Origin: Nitrospirota bacterium
GTDB lineage: Bacteria > Nitrospirota > Thermodesulfovibrionia > Thermodesulfovibrionales > Magnetobacteriaceae
Assembly: GCA_015233015.1 (NCBI GenBank)
Contig: JADFYO010000023.1
Coordinates: 1-50,250, forward strand
Length of the DNA stretch: 50,250 nucleotides
Direction: 5' to 3'
The notes below the pieces were generated by a model, which was given only the letters and a program-made list of their open reading frames with translations, did no database searches and was not told the DNA's origin. A program made the translations under genes and the position numbers. Each line of letters opens with the position of its first letter. Positions within the stretch are counted from its first letter, which is position 1. This document shows, one piece after another, positions 42,116-50,250 of this stretch.

Positions 42116-42650
42116 ATGAAAAAAGCGGTCAATGTGATAGTGTTAACATTGTTACTTTCAGTGATACTCCCTTCATGGGCATACGCGGATGGTTTCACCC
42201 AACAAGACAGGGAACGGCTAACCCGCGTCGAAGATCGGTTATCGCGCGTCGAAGAGAGGTTGACACGTGTCGAAGAAGGTTTAAAGAGTACCAACCAGCG
42301 TATGGATGACGGTTTTAAGAGTACCAACCAGCGCATGGATGACGGTTTTAAGAGTATCAGCCAGCGCATGGATGATAGTTTAAAGAATACCAACCAGCGC
42401 ACAGAGGATGGCTTTAACGCTATAAATCACCGGCTGGGCGACATATACGGGTTGATGTATGTACTTATTGGCGGTATGCTTACGTTAGTGGGTTTTGTCT
42501 TATGGGACAGGCGAACAACGCTCGCCCCTGCTATCAGAAAGAACATGGAAATTGAAGAGCGCGCGGAAAAAAATTGTGAGCACCCTTAAAGAAGTTTCTG
42601 CTAAAGACTCCAATGTAGCCGAGGCCATGAAACACGCTGGCCTTTTGTGA
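42116..42650 (+). CDS. Signal-peptide coiled-coil membrane protein, frame disrupted in A7 tract
   Basis: A signal peptide (cleavage near AYA/DG) is followed by three heptads of the type LTRVEDR, four 11-residue repeats of the type FKSTNQRMDDG, and a membrane helix near 119-136 (LMYVLIGGMLTLVGFVLW). The open frame stops at 42589 after NCEHP. One base fewer in the A7 run 42567-42573 would instead give EKIVSTLKEVSAKDSNVAEA and MKHAGLL, ending with TGA at 42648-42650. That tail looks like the genuine C-terminus. The cause may be a homopolymer error, slippage or a real mutation. Function unknown; the extracytoplasmic coiled coil suggests a spacer or scaffold. Confidence 0.72.
42278..42409 (+). repeat. 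Four tandem 33-bp repeats (11-residue coiled-coil units)
   Basis: Four units of 33 bases beginning at GGTTTAAAG encode variants of an 11-residue hendecad. They are preceded by three 21-base heptad units from about 42217. Confidence 0.85.
42622..42646 (+). terminator. Stem-loop with T-run near the gene end
   Basis: AGGCCA (42622-42627) pairs with TGGCCT (42638-42643), followed by TTTT. It overlaps the frame-restored end of the coiled-coil gene, so it may be coding chance as much as a terminator. Confidence 0.4.
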
Positions 42651-42688
42651 TAAGCGTAATATACGGCAGAGGTTGTGCGGCTGCCCCC

Positions 42689-44200
42689 CTACAACCCAGC
42701 CAGTGCATATATGAAATCCATATTAAGATTACTCTTCAGCAGCTCCGCTAACCTGTCTATGGCGGCGTCTTTTTCCGCGGCATAAATGACCGGGGTCTCA
42801 AGCGGAGGCAGACCTTTTCTTTGCCTCAGTCCGTTTATTAAATCCCTGCGAAATGCGTCGTTATCGAAAATACCGTGTATATATGTTCCCCATACGCCAT
42901 TCTTAACCGCACCGTCATTGTCCTGGTTGCCGCCGATGACAAACGCCGGTGTATCAGTTCCCGCACCCGCCGTCTGGCCCATGTGGATTTCATAGCCCGT
43001 CAGGGCGCTGTGCGCATTTTTTACGTATGGGATTTGCCCCGCCGCCGTCTCCGCTATGACCTGCCGCGTGGTCTTCGTTTCATTAAACACCGTCGCCGTA
43101 TCAAGCAGGCAGAGGCCGGGAACTTTCACCTCAGCGCTTTCAATCCTCATGGGGTCTTCGATTGTCCTGCCAAGCATCTGGTATCCCCCGCAGAGGCCGA
43201 TGAGCGGGATGCCCTTGTTTACCGCCTGTTTGATAATCTTATCGAGGCCGGCTTCTCTTAATATCGTGAGGTCTGCGATTGTATTCTTGGAACCCGGGAT
43301 TATTATTAAATCTGTATTTATTATGTCTTCGGGGCGGCGGCTTATTACGAGTTCCACGTCCTGCTCATACTGAAACGGCTGAAAATCGGTGAAATTCGAT
43401 ATGTACTTATGCCTCAGCACCGTTATCTTTATGGAGGCATGAGACGAGCCAGCCGCCCGTCCCTTCGCGCGAGTATCCAGCACCAAGCCGTCCTCCTCCG
43501 GCAGCCCCATGTCGGTAACATATGGCAGGACGCCGATGACTGGAATGCCCGTTCTGTCTTCGATTAGTTTATTGCCCGGCAGGAGGATATTTATATCGCC
43601 GCGAAATTTGTTTATTATAAATGCCTTAATCAGGCGCGCGTCCTCGTCATTTAAGAGTGCCGCAGTGCCATAGAGAGATGCGAATACCCCTCCCCTGTCG
43701 ATGTCGCCGACAAGAATGACCGGCGAGCCGGTGTGCCTTGCAACCGCCATATTTACGATTTCCCTGTCCATGAGATTAATCTCTGCCGGACTTCCCGCTC
43801 CCTCGATGACTATAAACTCATAGGCGGCGCTCAATTCGTCCCACGCGTGTGTTACAGCACCCCAGAAGATTTCCTTATTCGCATAAAACTCCGCCGCCTG
43901 CATCGTCTTAGCCACCTTGCCCAGCACTATGACCTGGGAGCCGCTCTCACCGGAAGCCTTTAGCAGAATTGGGTTCATATAGACAGAAGGAGCAATGCCA
44001 GCGGCTGCGGCCTGCGTGGCCTGAGCAGTGCCTATCTCCCCGCCGTCTGCCGTTACGAATGAATTCAGGGCCATGTTCTGAGCCTTAAACGGCGCCACGG
44101 CAAGCCCCATGTCTTTGGCGAATATCCTGCACAGCCCGGCGGCTATCAGGCTCTTACCAACCCCTGAGCCGGTTCCCTGAATCATTATCGATTTAGGCAT
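42689..44200 (-). CDS. cobQ: Cobyric acid synthase
   Basis: 503 residues. The N-terminal P-loop domain has IQGTGSGVGKS and PFKAQNMALNSFVTADGGEIGTAQ; the C-terminal class I glutamine-amidotransferase-like domain has GLCGGYQMLG with the catalytic Cys and IHGIFDN with the His. Length and motifs are typical of CobQ/CbiP, which amidates the b, d, e and g side chains of adenosylcobyrinic a,c-diamide. It is the last gene of the minus-strand purL-purF-cobS-cobC-cobQ run and overlaps cobC by 16 bases. Confidence 0.95.
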   Translation of the reverse strand: MPKSIMIQGTGSGVGKSLIAAGLCRIFAKDMGLAVAPFKAQNMALNSFVTADGGEIGTAQATQAAAAGIAPSVYMNPILLKASGESGSQVIVLGKVAKTMQAAEFYANKEIFWGAVTHAWDELSAAYEFIVIEGAGSPAEINLMDREIVNMAVARHTGSPVILVGDIDRGGVFASLYGTAALLNDEDARLIKAFIINKFRGDINILLPGNKLIEDRTGIPVIGVLPYVTDMGLPEEDGLVLDTRAKGRAAGSSHASIKITVLRHKYISNFTDFQPFQYEQDVELVISRRPEDIINTDLIIIPGSKNTIADLTILREAGLDKIIKQAVNKGIPLIGLCGGYQMLGRTIEDPMRIESAEVKVPGLCLLDTATVFNETKTTRQVIAETAAGQIPYVKNAHSALTGYEIHMGQTAGAGTDTPAFVIGGNQDNDGAVKNGVWGTYIHGIFDNDAFRRDLINGLRQRKGLPPLETPVIYAAEKDAAIDRLAELLKSNLNMDFIYALAGL

Positions 44201-44805
44201 AGCTCCGGCACATAGTTCATGAGTTTTACCACTGGGACGCCATCATAGAAATCTATTATGTTGAGACATATAAAGTCCTGCTCAACCCGAAATATGTGTG
44301 AGAGCGGGATGCCAAGTATGTCGCATAGTATGACCCTGTTTACCCCGCCGTGCGCCACAACGGCTATAGTTTCGTTCTCGTGGTCTTTTACGATACTATA
44401 AAACGCCGGGAGCGTCCTCAAACTTACGTCTTGTGTGCTTTCACCGCCAACAGGACTGAAATTAAGCGGGTCGCCTGCCCAACTTGCAAATTCCTTTGGA
44501 TAGGCAGCCTCTATCTCGTCAAACGTCATGCCCTCCCATGCGCCAAAATGCCGCTCGCGAAGGCCGGCCATCGGCACGGGCGTGATGCCGAAGGGCTGTC
44601 CGATGGTCTCAGCGGTCTTTACCGCGCGAATAAGGTCAGAGCAAAATATACGGTTGGGGGCATCCAGATTTTTAATGAATCCGGCAAGGCGCGCGGCCTG
44701 CTTTACGCCCTCATCAGACAGCGGCACATCGATATGGCCCTTGTATCGCCTTTCATGCGCATCGACGGTCATCCCGTGGCGAATCAGATAAACCCGCGTT
44801 GGCAT
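44185..44805 (-). CDS. cobC: Histidine phosphatase, probable alpha-ribazole phosphatase
   Basis: The 206-residue phosphoglycerate-mutase-like protein has YLIRHGMT at the N-terminus (phospho-His), RAVKTAETI, FGAWEGMTFDEIEAAYP and VAHGGVNRVIL with the second catalytic His. The fold alone does not fix the substrate, but overlaps with cobS and cobQ on either side argue for removal of phosphate from alpha-ribazole phosphate (or adenosylcobalamin phosphate) in the nucleotide-loop pathway. Confidence 0.85.
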   Translation of the reverse strand: MPTRVYLIRHGMTVDAHERRYKGHIDVPLSDEGVKQAARLAGFIKNLDAPNRIFCSDLIRAVKTAETIGQPFGITPVPMAGLRERHFGAWEGMTFDEIEAAYPKEFASWAGDPLNFSPVGGESTQDVSLRTLPAFYSIVKDHENETIAVVAHGGVNRVILCDILGIPLSHIFRVEQDFICLNIIDFYDGVPVVKLMNYVPELCLNR

Positions 44806-45608
44806 AAGTGACCTCCCGTCGTTATCGTCAGATATATCAAAAAAATCAGTTCACTGACCTCAATAAACGCCCCTAAAGTATCACCCGTCAGGCCGCCAAA
44901 ACGCTTCAGGAAAAATGACCCGCTGATTTTAGCGGCAACGGCGATTATAATTATTATCGCAATAGAATGGAAAGAGACACACGGGACGCCGCAGCCGGTA
45001 TTCAGCGACAGGTTTAACAGCGTTACAATCAAAAACATAAACCCTGCCGCCAAGGAAAACTCTTTTGCGCCGGTATGCTCAATAAATATACATCCAAGCC
45101 CCTCTGACCTCGCGCTCTTGCCTGTGAACATAGCCGCAGTAGCGGCAAACCGTCCGGCAGCGGGATAGGTCAGGAGGACAAAGGCGCTTGAGATTTGGGC
45201 GTTCATAAGTAAGTTTTTCAGCAGAGCGTATTTTAAAAGCAGGGTAAGCACAATGGCGGCAACTCCGATTGGGCCGGCCGCACCACTTTTCATTATCAGT
45301 AGCCTATCCGTGGGCGTCCTTTTTGCGGCAAGGGCGTCAAACGTGTCCGATACCCCATCGAGATGCAGCCCCCCTGTGATTACCGCCCCAACTAATATTA
45401 CCACAACGGCGCACACCTCTATGGGTAGCACATATTTAAGCGCAGCATAGCACAAGAAATACGCACTACCCATGATAAGGCCAACCACGGGAAATACAGA
45501 AGAACTCCTACCAATGCCGCTTTCATCCCATACGTGACTGTCCGCCCGCTTAAACGGCAGGGGTATTATCGTCAAAAACTCAAACGCCGCGGCAATTCTC
45601 TTTATCAT
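44784..45608 (-). CDS. cobS: Adenosylcobinamide-GDP ribazoletransferase (cobalamin synthase)
   Basis: The 274-residue integral membrane protein has the CobS landmarks TIIPLP near the N-terminus, VITGGLHLDGVSDTFDAL with acidic residues for metal, MKSGAAGPIGVAAIVLTLLLKY, and a C-terminal FGGLTGDTLGA. It joins adenosylcobinamide-GDP to alpha-ribazole at the membrane. It starts 21 bases after purF, so cobalamin and purine genes probably share a transcript. The CbiB enzyme that acts earlier is encoded on the other strand at 34172. Confidence 0.95.
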   Translation of the reverse strand: MIKRIAAAFEFLTIIPLPFKRADSHVWDESGIGRSSSVFPVVGLIMGSAYFLCYAALKYVLPIEVCAVVVILVGAVITGGLHLDGVSDTFDALAAKRTPTDRLLIMKSGAAGPIGVAAIVLTLLLKYALLKNLLMNAQISSAFVLLTYPAAGRFAATAAMFTGKSARSEGLGCIFIEHTGAKEFSLAAGFMFLIVTLLNLSLNTGCGVPCVSFHSIAIIIIIAVAAKISGSFFLKRFGGLTGDTLGAFIEVSELIFLIYLTITTGGHLCQRGFI

Positions 45609-45629
45609 CTAAACACTACGACAATTCCA

Positions 45630-47033
45630 TCATGCCAGAAACAATTCCATTTGGGCAGGTTCCTCTCGTACGAAACTAATCGGGTATTTACTGTTAAAAC
45701 ACGCGTAGCAGTAGTCTTCGGGATTTGGCAGCACAGACTTAAGTCCCTCAAACGACAGATATGAAAGCGAGTCCGCGGTAATAAACCTTCTTATCTCCTC
45801 GACCTGGTGTGTGGAGGCAATGAGTTCATTGCGCGTTGGGGTGTCAATACCATAAAAACACGGGCTTATCGTGCAGGGGGAGCTGATTCTTACGTGAACC
45901 TCGGCGGCCTTGCCCACCTCTCTGATCATCTTGACGATTTTCTTACTGGTCGTCCCTCTGACGATGGAATCATCGACGACAACGACCCTCTTACCTTTGA
46001 GAATGCTTTGAACGGGATTTAATTTTATTTTTACGCCAAAGTGGCGAATATTCTGTTTGGGTTCTATGAATGTACGCCCAATGTAGTGATTTCTCACGAG
46101 GCCAAAGTCAAAGGGGATTATGCTCTGGTTGGCATAACCGATTGTGGCAGGGACGCCGGAGTCAGGGACGGGGATGACGACATCGGCATCGACATAGGAC
46201 TCAATAGCCAGCTGCCTGCCCAGTGCCTTTCTTATGCGGTGGACGTTTGTGCCGCCGAAGATTAAGCTGTCCGGGCGGGAGAAATATATAAACTCAAATG
46301 CGCAGTGCGCCCTCCTTACACTTCGTATTGCCCTTATGGAGTTTATACCGTTTTTATTTATTATAACCATCTCACCCGGCTCTATGTCCCTGATATATGA
46401 TGCCCCGATAAGGTCGAAGGCACATGTCTCCGAGGCCACCACATAGGCGCCGTCTATCGTTCCCATACACATCGGGCGCACGCCGAAGGCGTCTCTGACG
46501 GCAATTAACTCGTCTTCTGTCAATATGAGCAGGCTGAATGCGCCTTGTATCTGGTTGACTGCCTCTATGATTTTCTCCTCCGATGTGCGGGCGTCCGAAT
46601 GGGCTATCAAGTGGACTATGACTTCGCTGTCGGCGTTGGACTGGAAAATAGCGCCGTCTCGTTCGAGCGCCTCTTTCAGCGCCATAGCATTTGTGAGATT
46701 GCCGTTATGGGCTATGGACAACGAACCGAGAGATGAGTTAACCATGATGGGCTGCACGTTTTTCTGGGCGTTGCCGCCTGCCGTTGAGTATCTGTTATGT
46801 CCAATGGCGCTATCACCCGGAAGCCTTTTCAGGCGCTTTTCACTAAATATCTCCGACACATAGCCAAGAGATTTCTCCAGATGAAACGTTCGTCCGTCAG
46901 ACGAGCATATGCCCGCCCCTTCCTGCCCCCTGTGCTGCAGGGAGTAAAGGCCCAGATAGGTCATGTTGGCGGCCTCCGGGTGCCCATAAATTCCAAATAT
47001 CCCACACTCTTCCTTCATGTCATATATGTTCAT
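45630..47033 (-). CDS. purF: Amidophosphoribosyltransferase
   Basis: 467 residues. The N-terminal Ntn-hydrolase glutaminase domain begins after a short propeptide, with Cys11 in ECGIFGIYG as likely nucleophile. RHRGQEGAG-like ([11 protein letters not shown]), GHNRYSTAG, the PRPP loop [15 protein letters not shown] and the late [10 protein letters not shown] (iron-sulphur cysteine region of the Bacillus-type enzyme) are present. It catalyses the first step of purine synthesis. ATGA overlap with purL upstream. Confidence 0.96.
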   Translation of the reverse strand: MNIYDMKEECGIFGIYGHPEAANMTYLGLYSLQHRGQEGAGICSSDGRTFHLEKSLGYVSEIFSEKRLKRLPGDSAIGHNRYSTAGGNAQKNVQPIMVNSSLGSLSIAHNGNLTNAMALKEALERDGAIFQSNADSEVIVHLIAHSDARTSEEKIIEAVNQIQGAFSLLILTEDELIAVRDAFGVRPMCMGTIDGAYVVASETCAFDLIGASYIRDIEPGEMVIINKNGINSIRAIRSVRRAHCAFEFIYFSRPDSLIFGGTNVHRIRKALGRQLAIESYVDADVVIPVPDSGVPATIGYANQSIIPFDFGLVRNHYIGRTFIEPKQNIRHFGVKIKLNPVQSILKGKRVVVVDDSIVRGTTSKKIVKMIREVGKAAEVHVRISSPCTISPCFYGIDTPTRNELIASTHQVEEIRRFITADSLSYLSFEGLKSVLPNPEDYCYACFNSKYPISFVREEPAQMELFLA

Positions 47034-49261
47034 TTTTGGTTGAGTCCCCTCTCTAATGAAGTGTCATAAATGGATTTCAAGTCACTTACCGGCACATCGA
47101 TAAGCGTTTCACCCTTGGCCTTAATGAGTAAGACATCTCCGCCTGTTTTGCCGATTTGAGTTATGGGAAGTCCTGCCGCCTCTACAGCGGCCATGACTTC
47201 GGCGGCATTCTCAGAAGCCGTGCTTATAAGCACTCGCGTTGCAGATTCTCCAAACAGCAGCGCGTCCGTTCTCATTGAATACTGGCCCATGTCAATCTCT
47301 GCCCCTATAAGCGCGCCAAACGTTGCCTCAGCAGCCGTAACGGCAAGGCCGCCCTCTGAGCAGTCATGGGCAGAGCGCAACAGCCCGCGACCATTAAGTT
47401 CAACAAGCGCCTTATGAAGTAAGTGTTCTTTCTCTGGATCGATAGCGGGAGGCAGCCCGCGCTCTATGCCGTGACAGACATAAAGATACTCACTGCCGCC
47501 AAGCTCTTCCCTCGTCTGCCCTATCAACATAATGACATCCCCTGCACTTTTAAACCACTGGGTCAGCGCCTTGTCAGCGTCCTCTAAAACGCCTACGACG
47601 GCTATTGTTGGCGTAGGGAAAATGGCCTCGCCTTTTGTTTCGTTATACAGGCTTACATTGCCGCTGATGACCGGGGTATTAAGGGCGCGGCAGGCGGCGC
47701 TTATGCCTTCCACCGCCCCGATGAACTGCCACATCACCTCTGGTTTTTCCGGGTTTCCGAAGTTCAGATTGTCGGTAACAGCAAGCGGCCTCGCCCCAGA
47801 ACAGGCAACATTCCGGGCGGCCTCGCACGCGGCGTGAACTGCGCCGAGATATGGGTCAAGCCAGCAGTAACGGCTGTTGCAATCCACCGACATGGCAAGG
47901 GCCTTCTTTGTACCCTTTACTCTGACAACGGCGGCGTCTGAGCCTGGCCTGACGATTGTGTCCGTACGAACCATGTGGTCATACTGCTGCCAAACCAGCT
48001 CCTTCGAGGCAATCGACGGGCACGACAGGAGTTTTCTTAACGCATCATTACAGCTGTTTGAGTTAATTGTATCCGGGATTTTCGATAAATCGAGCGTGTT
48101 GAGCGCATCCTGATTAGCCGGCCTTTTTGACGGCCTGTCGTAGATTGGGGCATCGGTTGAGATCTTTGTCGCCGGTATTTCAGCCGCCATTTTGCCGTGC
48201 CAGTTCACTCTTAAAAAACCATCGCCCCCAACTTTACCGATTACGACGGCGTCGAGGTCCCACTTTTTAAATATATCGATAAGCGCGTCCTTATTTTCCT
48301 TCTCCACCACAAGCAGCATTCGCTCCTGGCTTTCTGAGAGCATTATTTCATAGGGTATCATGCCCTCGGCACGAAGCGGCACAAGGGATAGCTCAAGCTC
48401 CACGCCTGTCTCTGCCCTTCCCGCCATTTCCGAGGACGAGGACGTAAGCCCAGCCCCGCCCATATCCTGAATCCCAACGATAAGGCCCTTGTCCATTGCC
48501 TCGAGGCACGCCTCAAGCAGGAGTTTTTCAGTGAATGGGTCACCTATCTGCACGTTTGGTTTCTTTTGCTGGGCGTCGTCTGTGAACTCCTCGGAGGCCA
48601 TAGTAACGCCATGAATGCCGTCTTTGCCGGTTTTTGAGCCGGCGTAGATGATGAGATTGCCGTCTCCGCTTGCCTTGCCATAAAATATTCTGTCTTTTTT
48701 CACAATACCGACATTAAACACGTTTACTAAAATATTCCCCGCGTAACAGGGGTGGCAGTATATCTCGCCGCCTACTGTAGGGACGCCGATGCAGTTGCCA
48801 TAACCGGCAATCCCGGATACGACGCCGCCGAAGAGGTGTTTATGATAGGGGTCTGAAAGCGGGCCAAACCTAAGTGAATTGAGGCTTGCCACCGGCCTTG
48901 CCCCCATTGTGAAAATATCCCTCAAAATGCCGCCCACGCCGGTTGCCGCCCCTTCGTATGGTTCGATGTATGAGGGATGGTTATGGGATTCCATTTTAAA
49001 CACGGCGGCCAGGCCGTCTCCGATGTCGATAACGCCGGCGTTTTCGCCCGGGCCTTGAATGACCCACGGCGCTTCAGTCGGCAGTTTTTTCAGGTGGAGG
49101 CGGGAACTTTTGTACGAGCAGTGCTCACTCCACATAACCGAAAAGATACCCAATTCGGTAAAAGTGGGGACCCGGCCAAGTATGCTAACGATACGGCCAT
49201 ATTCGACGGGCGTTAACCCGTGATCTTTTATCAGTTCTTCAGTTATTAAGGGTTCTTTCAC
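47030..49261 (-). CDS. purL: Phosphoribosylformylglycinamidine synthase II
   Basis: 743 residues, the length of the small (Bacillus-type) PurL that works with PurS and PurQ. Motifs include [73 protein letters not shown] and [18 protein letters not shown]. It starts at GTG 49261. PurS and PurQ are not in this window. First gene of the purL-purF-cobS-cobC-cobQ run; no clear promoter is seen upstream. Confidence 0.96.
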   Translation of the reverse strand: MKEPLITEELIKDHGLTPVEYGRIVSILGRVPTFTELGIFSVMWSEHCSYKSSRLHLKKLPTEAPWVIQGPGENAGVIDIGDGLAAVFKMESHNHPSYIEPYEGAATGVGGILRDIFTMGARPVASLNSLRFGPLSDPYHKHLFGGVVSGIAGYGNCIGVPTVGGEIYCHPCYAGNILVNVFNVGIVKKDRIFYGKASGDGNLIIYAGSKTGKDGIHGVTMASEEFTDDAQQKKPNVQIGDPFTEKLLLEACLEAMDKGLIVGIQDMGGAGLTSSSSEMAGRAETGVELELSLVPLRAEGMIPYEIMLSESQERMLLVVEKENKDALIDIFKKWDLDAVVIGKVGGDGFLRVNWHGKMAAEIPATKISTDAPIYDRPSKRPANQDALNTLDLSKIPDTINSNSCNDALRKLLSCPSIASKELVWQQYDHMVRTDTIVRPGSDAAVVRVKGTKKALAMSVDCNSRYCWLDPYLGAVHAACEAARNVACSGARPLAVTDNLNFGNPEKPEVMWQFIGAVEGISAACRALNTPVISGNVSLYNETKGEAIFPTPTIAVVGVLEDADKALTQWFKSAGDVIMLIGQTREELGGSEYLYVCHGIERGLPPAIDPEKEHLLHKALVELNGRGLLRSAHDCSEGGLAVTAAEATFGALIGAEIDMGQYSMRTDALLFGESATRVLISTASENAAEVMAAVEAAGLPITQIGKTGGDVLLIKAKGETLIDVPVSDLKSIYDTSLERGLNQK

Positions 49262-49374
49262 TTAGACGACCCGTTCACTGGATTACACAATAAGGAATTC
49301 TCTTATCTTAACACAATCGGCAAAATAATGTCGTATGAAAAAAAAGTTGGGTAGTATGAGCTGGCGCAGGTGTT

Positions 49375-49887
49375 TTACTCGAAGATGTCTTTAATATCGA
49401 CTTGCAGCCCTTCTATCACTTTAGACGTAACCACGCCTTCAAAGGCCGCAACCGAATGCAGCTTATACGTATCTCCTTCAAGGGTTAATATCTCAACGGT
49501 TTTTAGTTCCGGCATGACGATCCAGTACTCTGGAACGCCATATTTCTCATAAATTGCCTTTTTGATTTCAGTATCATATTCATAACTGCTTGGAGATACT
49601 ATCTCACAAACCATGTCCGGCACGCCGCGCACCCAGTCCTGCAAGATGCCCTCATTTTCCTTCTTCACAAACAGTATATCGGGTTGGAGCCTGTTAATTC
49701 CTTCTTCGAAGATGACATCGAGAGGGGCAAAATATAACTGTCCCAAATTACCCGTCTCAATATGTTGGTGTATGATAAAGACCAGATTGCCGGAAATACT
49801 CTGATGTTTAGCGAATGGACAAGGCCGCACGACTTCCACCCCGTGGATGATTTCGGTTAAGTCTAAATCGCTTTCTATGGTTTGCAT
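49375..49887 (-). CDS. Uma2-family (DUF820) putative endonuclease
   Basis: 170 residues with the Uma2/DUF820 pattern, a PD-(D/E)XK-like fold: HQSISGNLVFIIHQHIE, LQPDILFVKKEN, PDMVCEIVSPSSYEYD with the conserved Asp and Glu, then KKAIYEKYGVPEYWIVMPE. This family is abundant in cyanobacteria and many environmental genomes; its biological role is unknown. It stands alone. Confidence 0.85.
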   Translation of the reverse strand: MQTIESDLDLTEIIHGVEVVRPCPFAKHQSISGNLVFIIHQHIETGNLGQLYFAPLDVIFEEGINRLQPDILFVKKENEGILQDWVRGVPDMVCEIVSPSSYEYDTEIKKAIYEKYGVPEYWIVMPELKTVEILTLEGDTYKLHSVAAFEGVVTSKVIEGLQVDIKDIFE

Positions 49888-49920
49888 GATGATATTATAC
49901 CGCTGAACTGATGGTTTTGT

Positions 49921-50250
49921 CTATGCGCTCATGGAAGACAACGAACGCAGCTTGTCGCGAAAATAACAAAAACTCGGGGATTTGTTTGTTTCCACATCCA
50001 TGTGAGGGGTGATGGCTATAGCCCATTCAAATTTTTTGGCGCCAACGCCACGTGTCGCTTTCAGTTGTGCCGCCCCGCCAAGATAAATAGCATCTGCCAA
50101 CGTCTCCCATGTACCGCATATATGTAAGCGTCTAAATAACCCCACCCATATATTTGACGCCAAGGGCATCCCTATCGACAGATTGCGGGAGCAGGGATTT
50201 GTAATCGTCTTCAGTCTTGGAATATGGCAGTCGTTCAAAGATATAGCGTA
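49921..50250 (-). CDS. Small unknown protein, 5' end outside window, helix-hairpin-helix-like
   Basis: A minus-strand frame open from the right edge to a stop at 49921 (109 codons seen). The middle (LASNIWVGLFRRLHICGTWE then TLADAIYLGG and TRGVGAKKFEWAI) resembles the helix-hairpin-helix of the RNA polymerase alpha C-terminal domain type. The resemblance is by eye and weak. The true start is outside the window. Confidence 0.45.
   Translation of the reverse strand, partial: YAISLNDCHIPRLKTITNPCSRNLSIGMPLASNIWVGLFRRLHICGTWETLADAIYLGGAAQLKATRGVGAKKFEWAIAITPHMDVETNKSPSFCYFRDKLRSLSSMSA

Noticed and set aside
1-50250. tRNA, rRNA or cobalamin riboswitch
   Set aside because: I looked for characteristic arms and boxes and found none that could be supported by eye.

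Overview
This 50 kb window is from a Gram-negative bacterium. It carries an OprB-type porin, secreted beta-propeller proteins with Sec signal peptides, sigma-54 promoters and a type I-C CRISPR remnant. The gene mix fits an environmental Nitrospirota or Desulfobacterota-like organism, but that placement is inference; no rRNA or tRNA gene is visible to settle it. The ends of the window cut two genes: an NHL-repeat protein at the left and a small unknown protein at the right.

Layout. (a) 1-9205: the end of a secreted repeat protein, then a RodZ-like membrane HTH protein, a DUF2760 protein, two Hsp70-family ATPases (the second with a C-terminal DUF3731-like region) and a Ste24/M48 membrane protease, the last three joined by overlapping stop/start codons. 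(b) 9305-19496: four large paralogous secreted proteins built by shuffling a Cys-paired InlB/'bacterial repeat' module, Asp-box or SBBP beta-propellers and a paired aromatic-rich module of about 60 residues that I do not recognise. The left-edge gene belongs to the same family. (c) 19497-22311: a RadC-like gene behind a near-perfect sigma-54 promoter, a small MITE-like element and an OprB-type porin. (d) 30814-22362, minus strand: two CaCA-type cation antiporters, a P1B-like ATPase, two tiny PacL-like membrane proteins, two HMA-like membrane proteins (one fused to a DUF454-like hairpin) and two PilT-like ATPases with degenerate catalytic boxes. This looks like a membrane cation-transport platform and is one of the two best candidates for an undescribed system.

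(e) 31194-34094: an SDF-family symporter, then a decayed defence/mobile patch. It holds a cas-less three-repeat type I-C CRISPR remnant joined directly to a truncated GHKL ATPase gene, a C-terminal scrap of a tyrosine recombinase and a small PQ-loop-like membrane protein. (f) 34172-36460: an apparent in-frame fusion of the cobalamin enzyme CbiB/CobD to a periplasmic L,D-transpeptidase with two NTF2-like domains. (g) 36517-42033: the second strong candidate. A sigma-54 activator with an atypical receiver is followed by a lysine-2,3-aminomutase-like radical SAM enzyme, two ATP-grasp ligases and a GNAT acetyltransferase. A 15-bp palindrome (GTGCCATTATGGCAC and close variants) overlaps the regulator's own promoter and lies upstream of a good sigma-54 promoter for the enzyme operon, so the regulatory circuit can be read directly. 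(h) 42116-42650: a coiled-coil membrane protein with a frame disruption in an A7 tract. (i) 49261-42689, minus strand: purL-purF-cobS-cobC-cobQ, a mixed purine/cobalamin operon, followed by a Uma2-family gene and the truncated edge gene.
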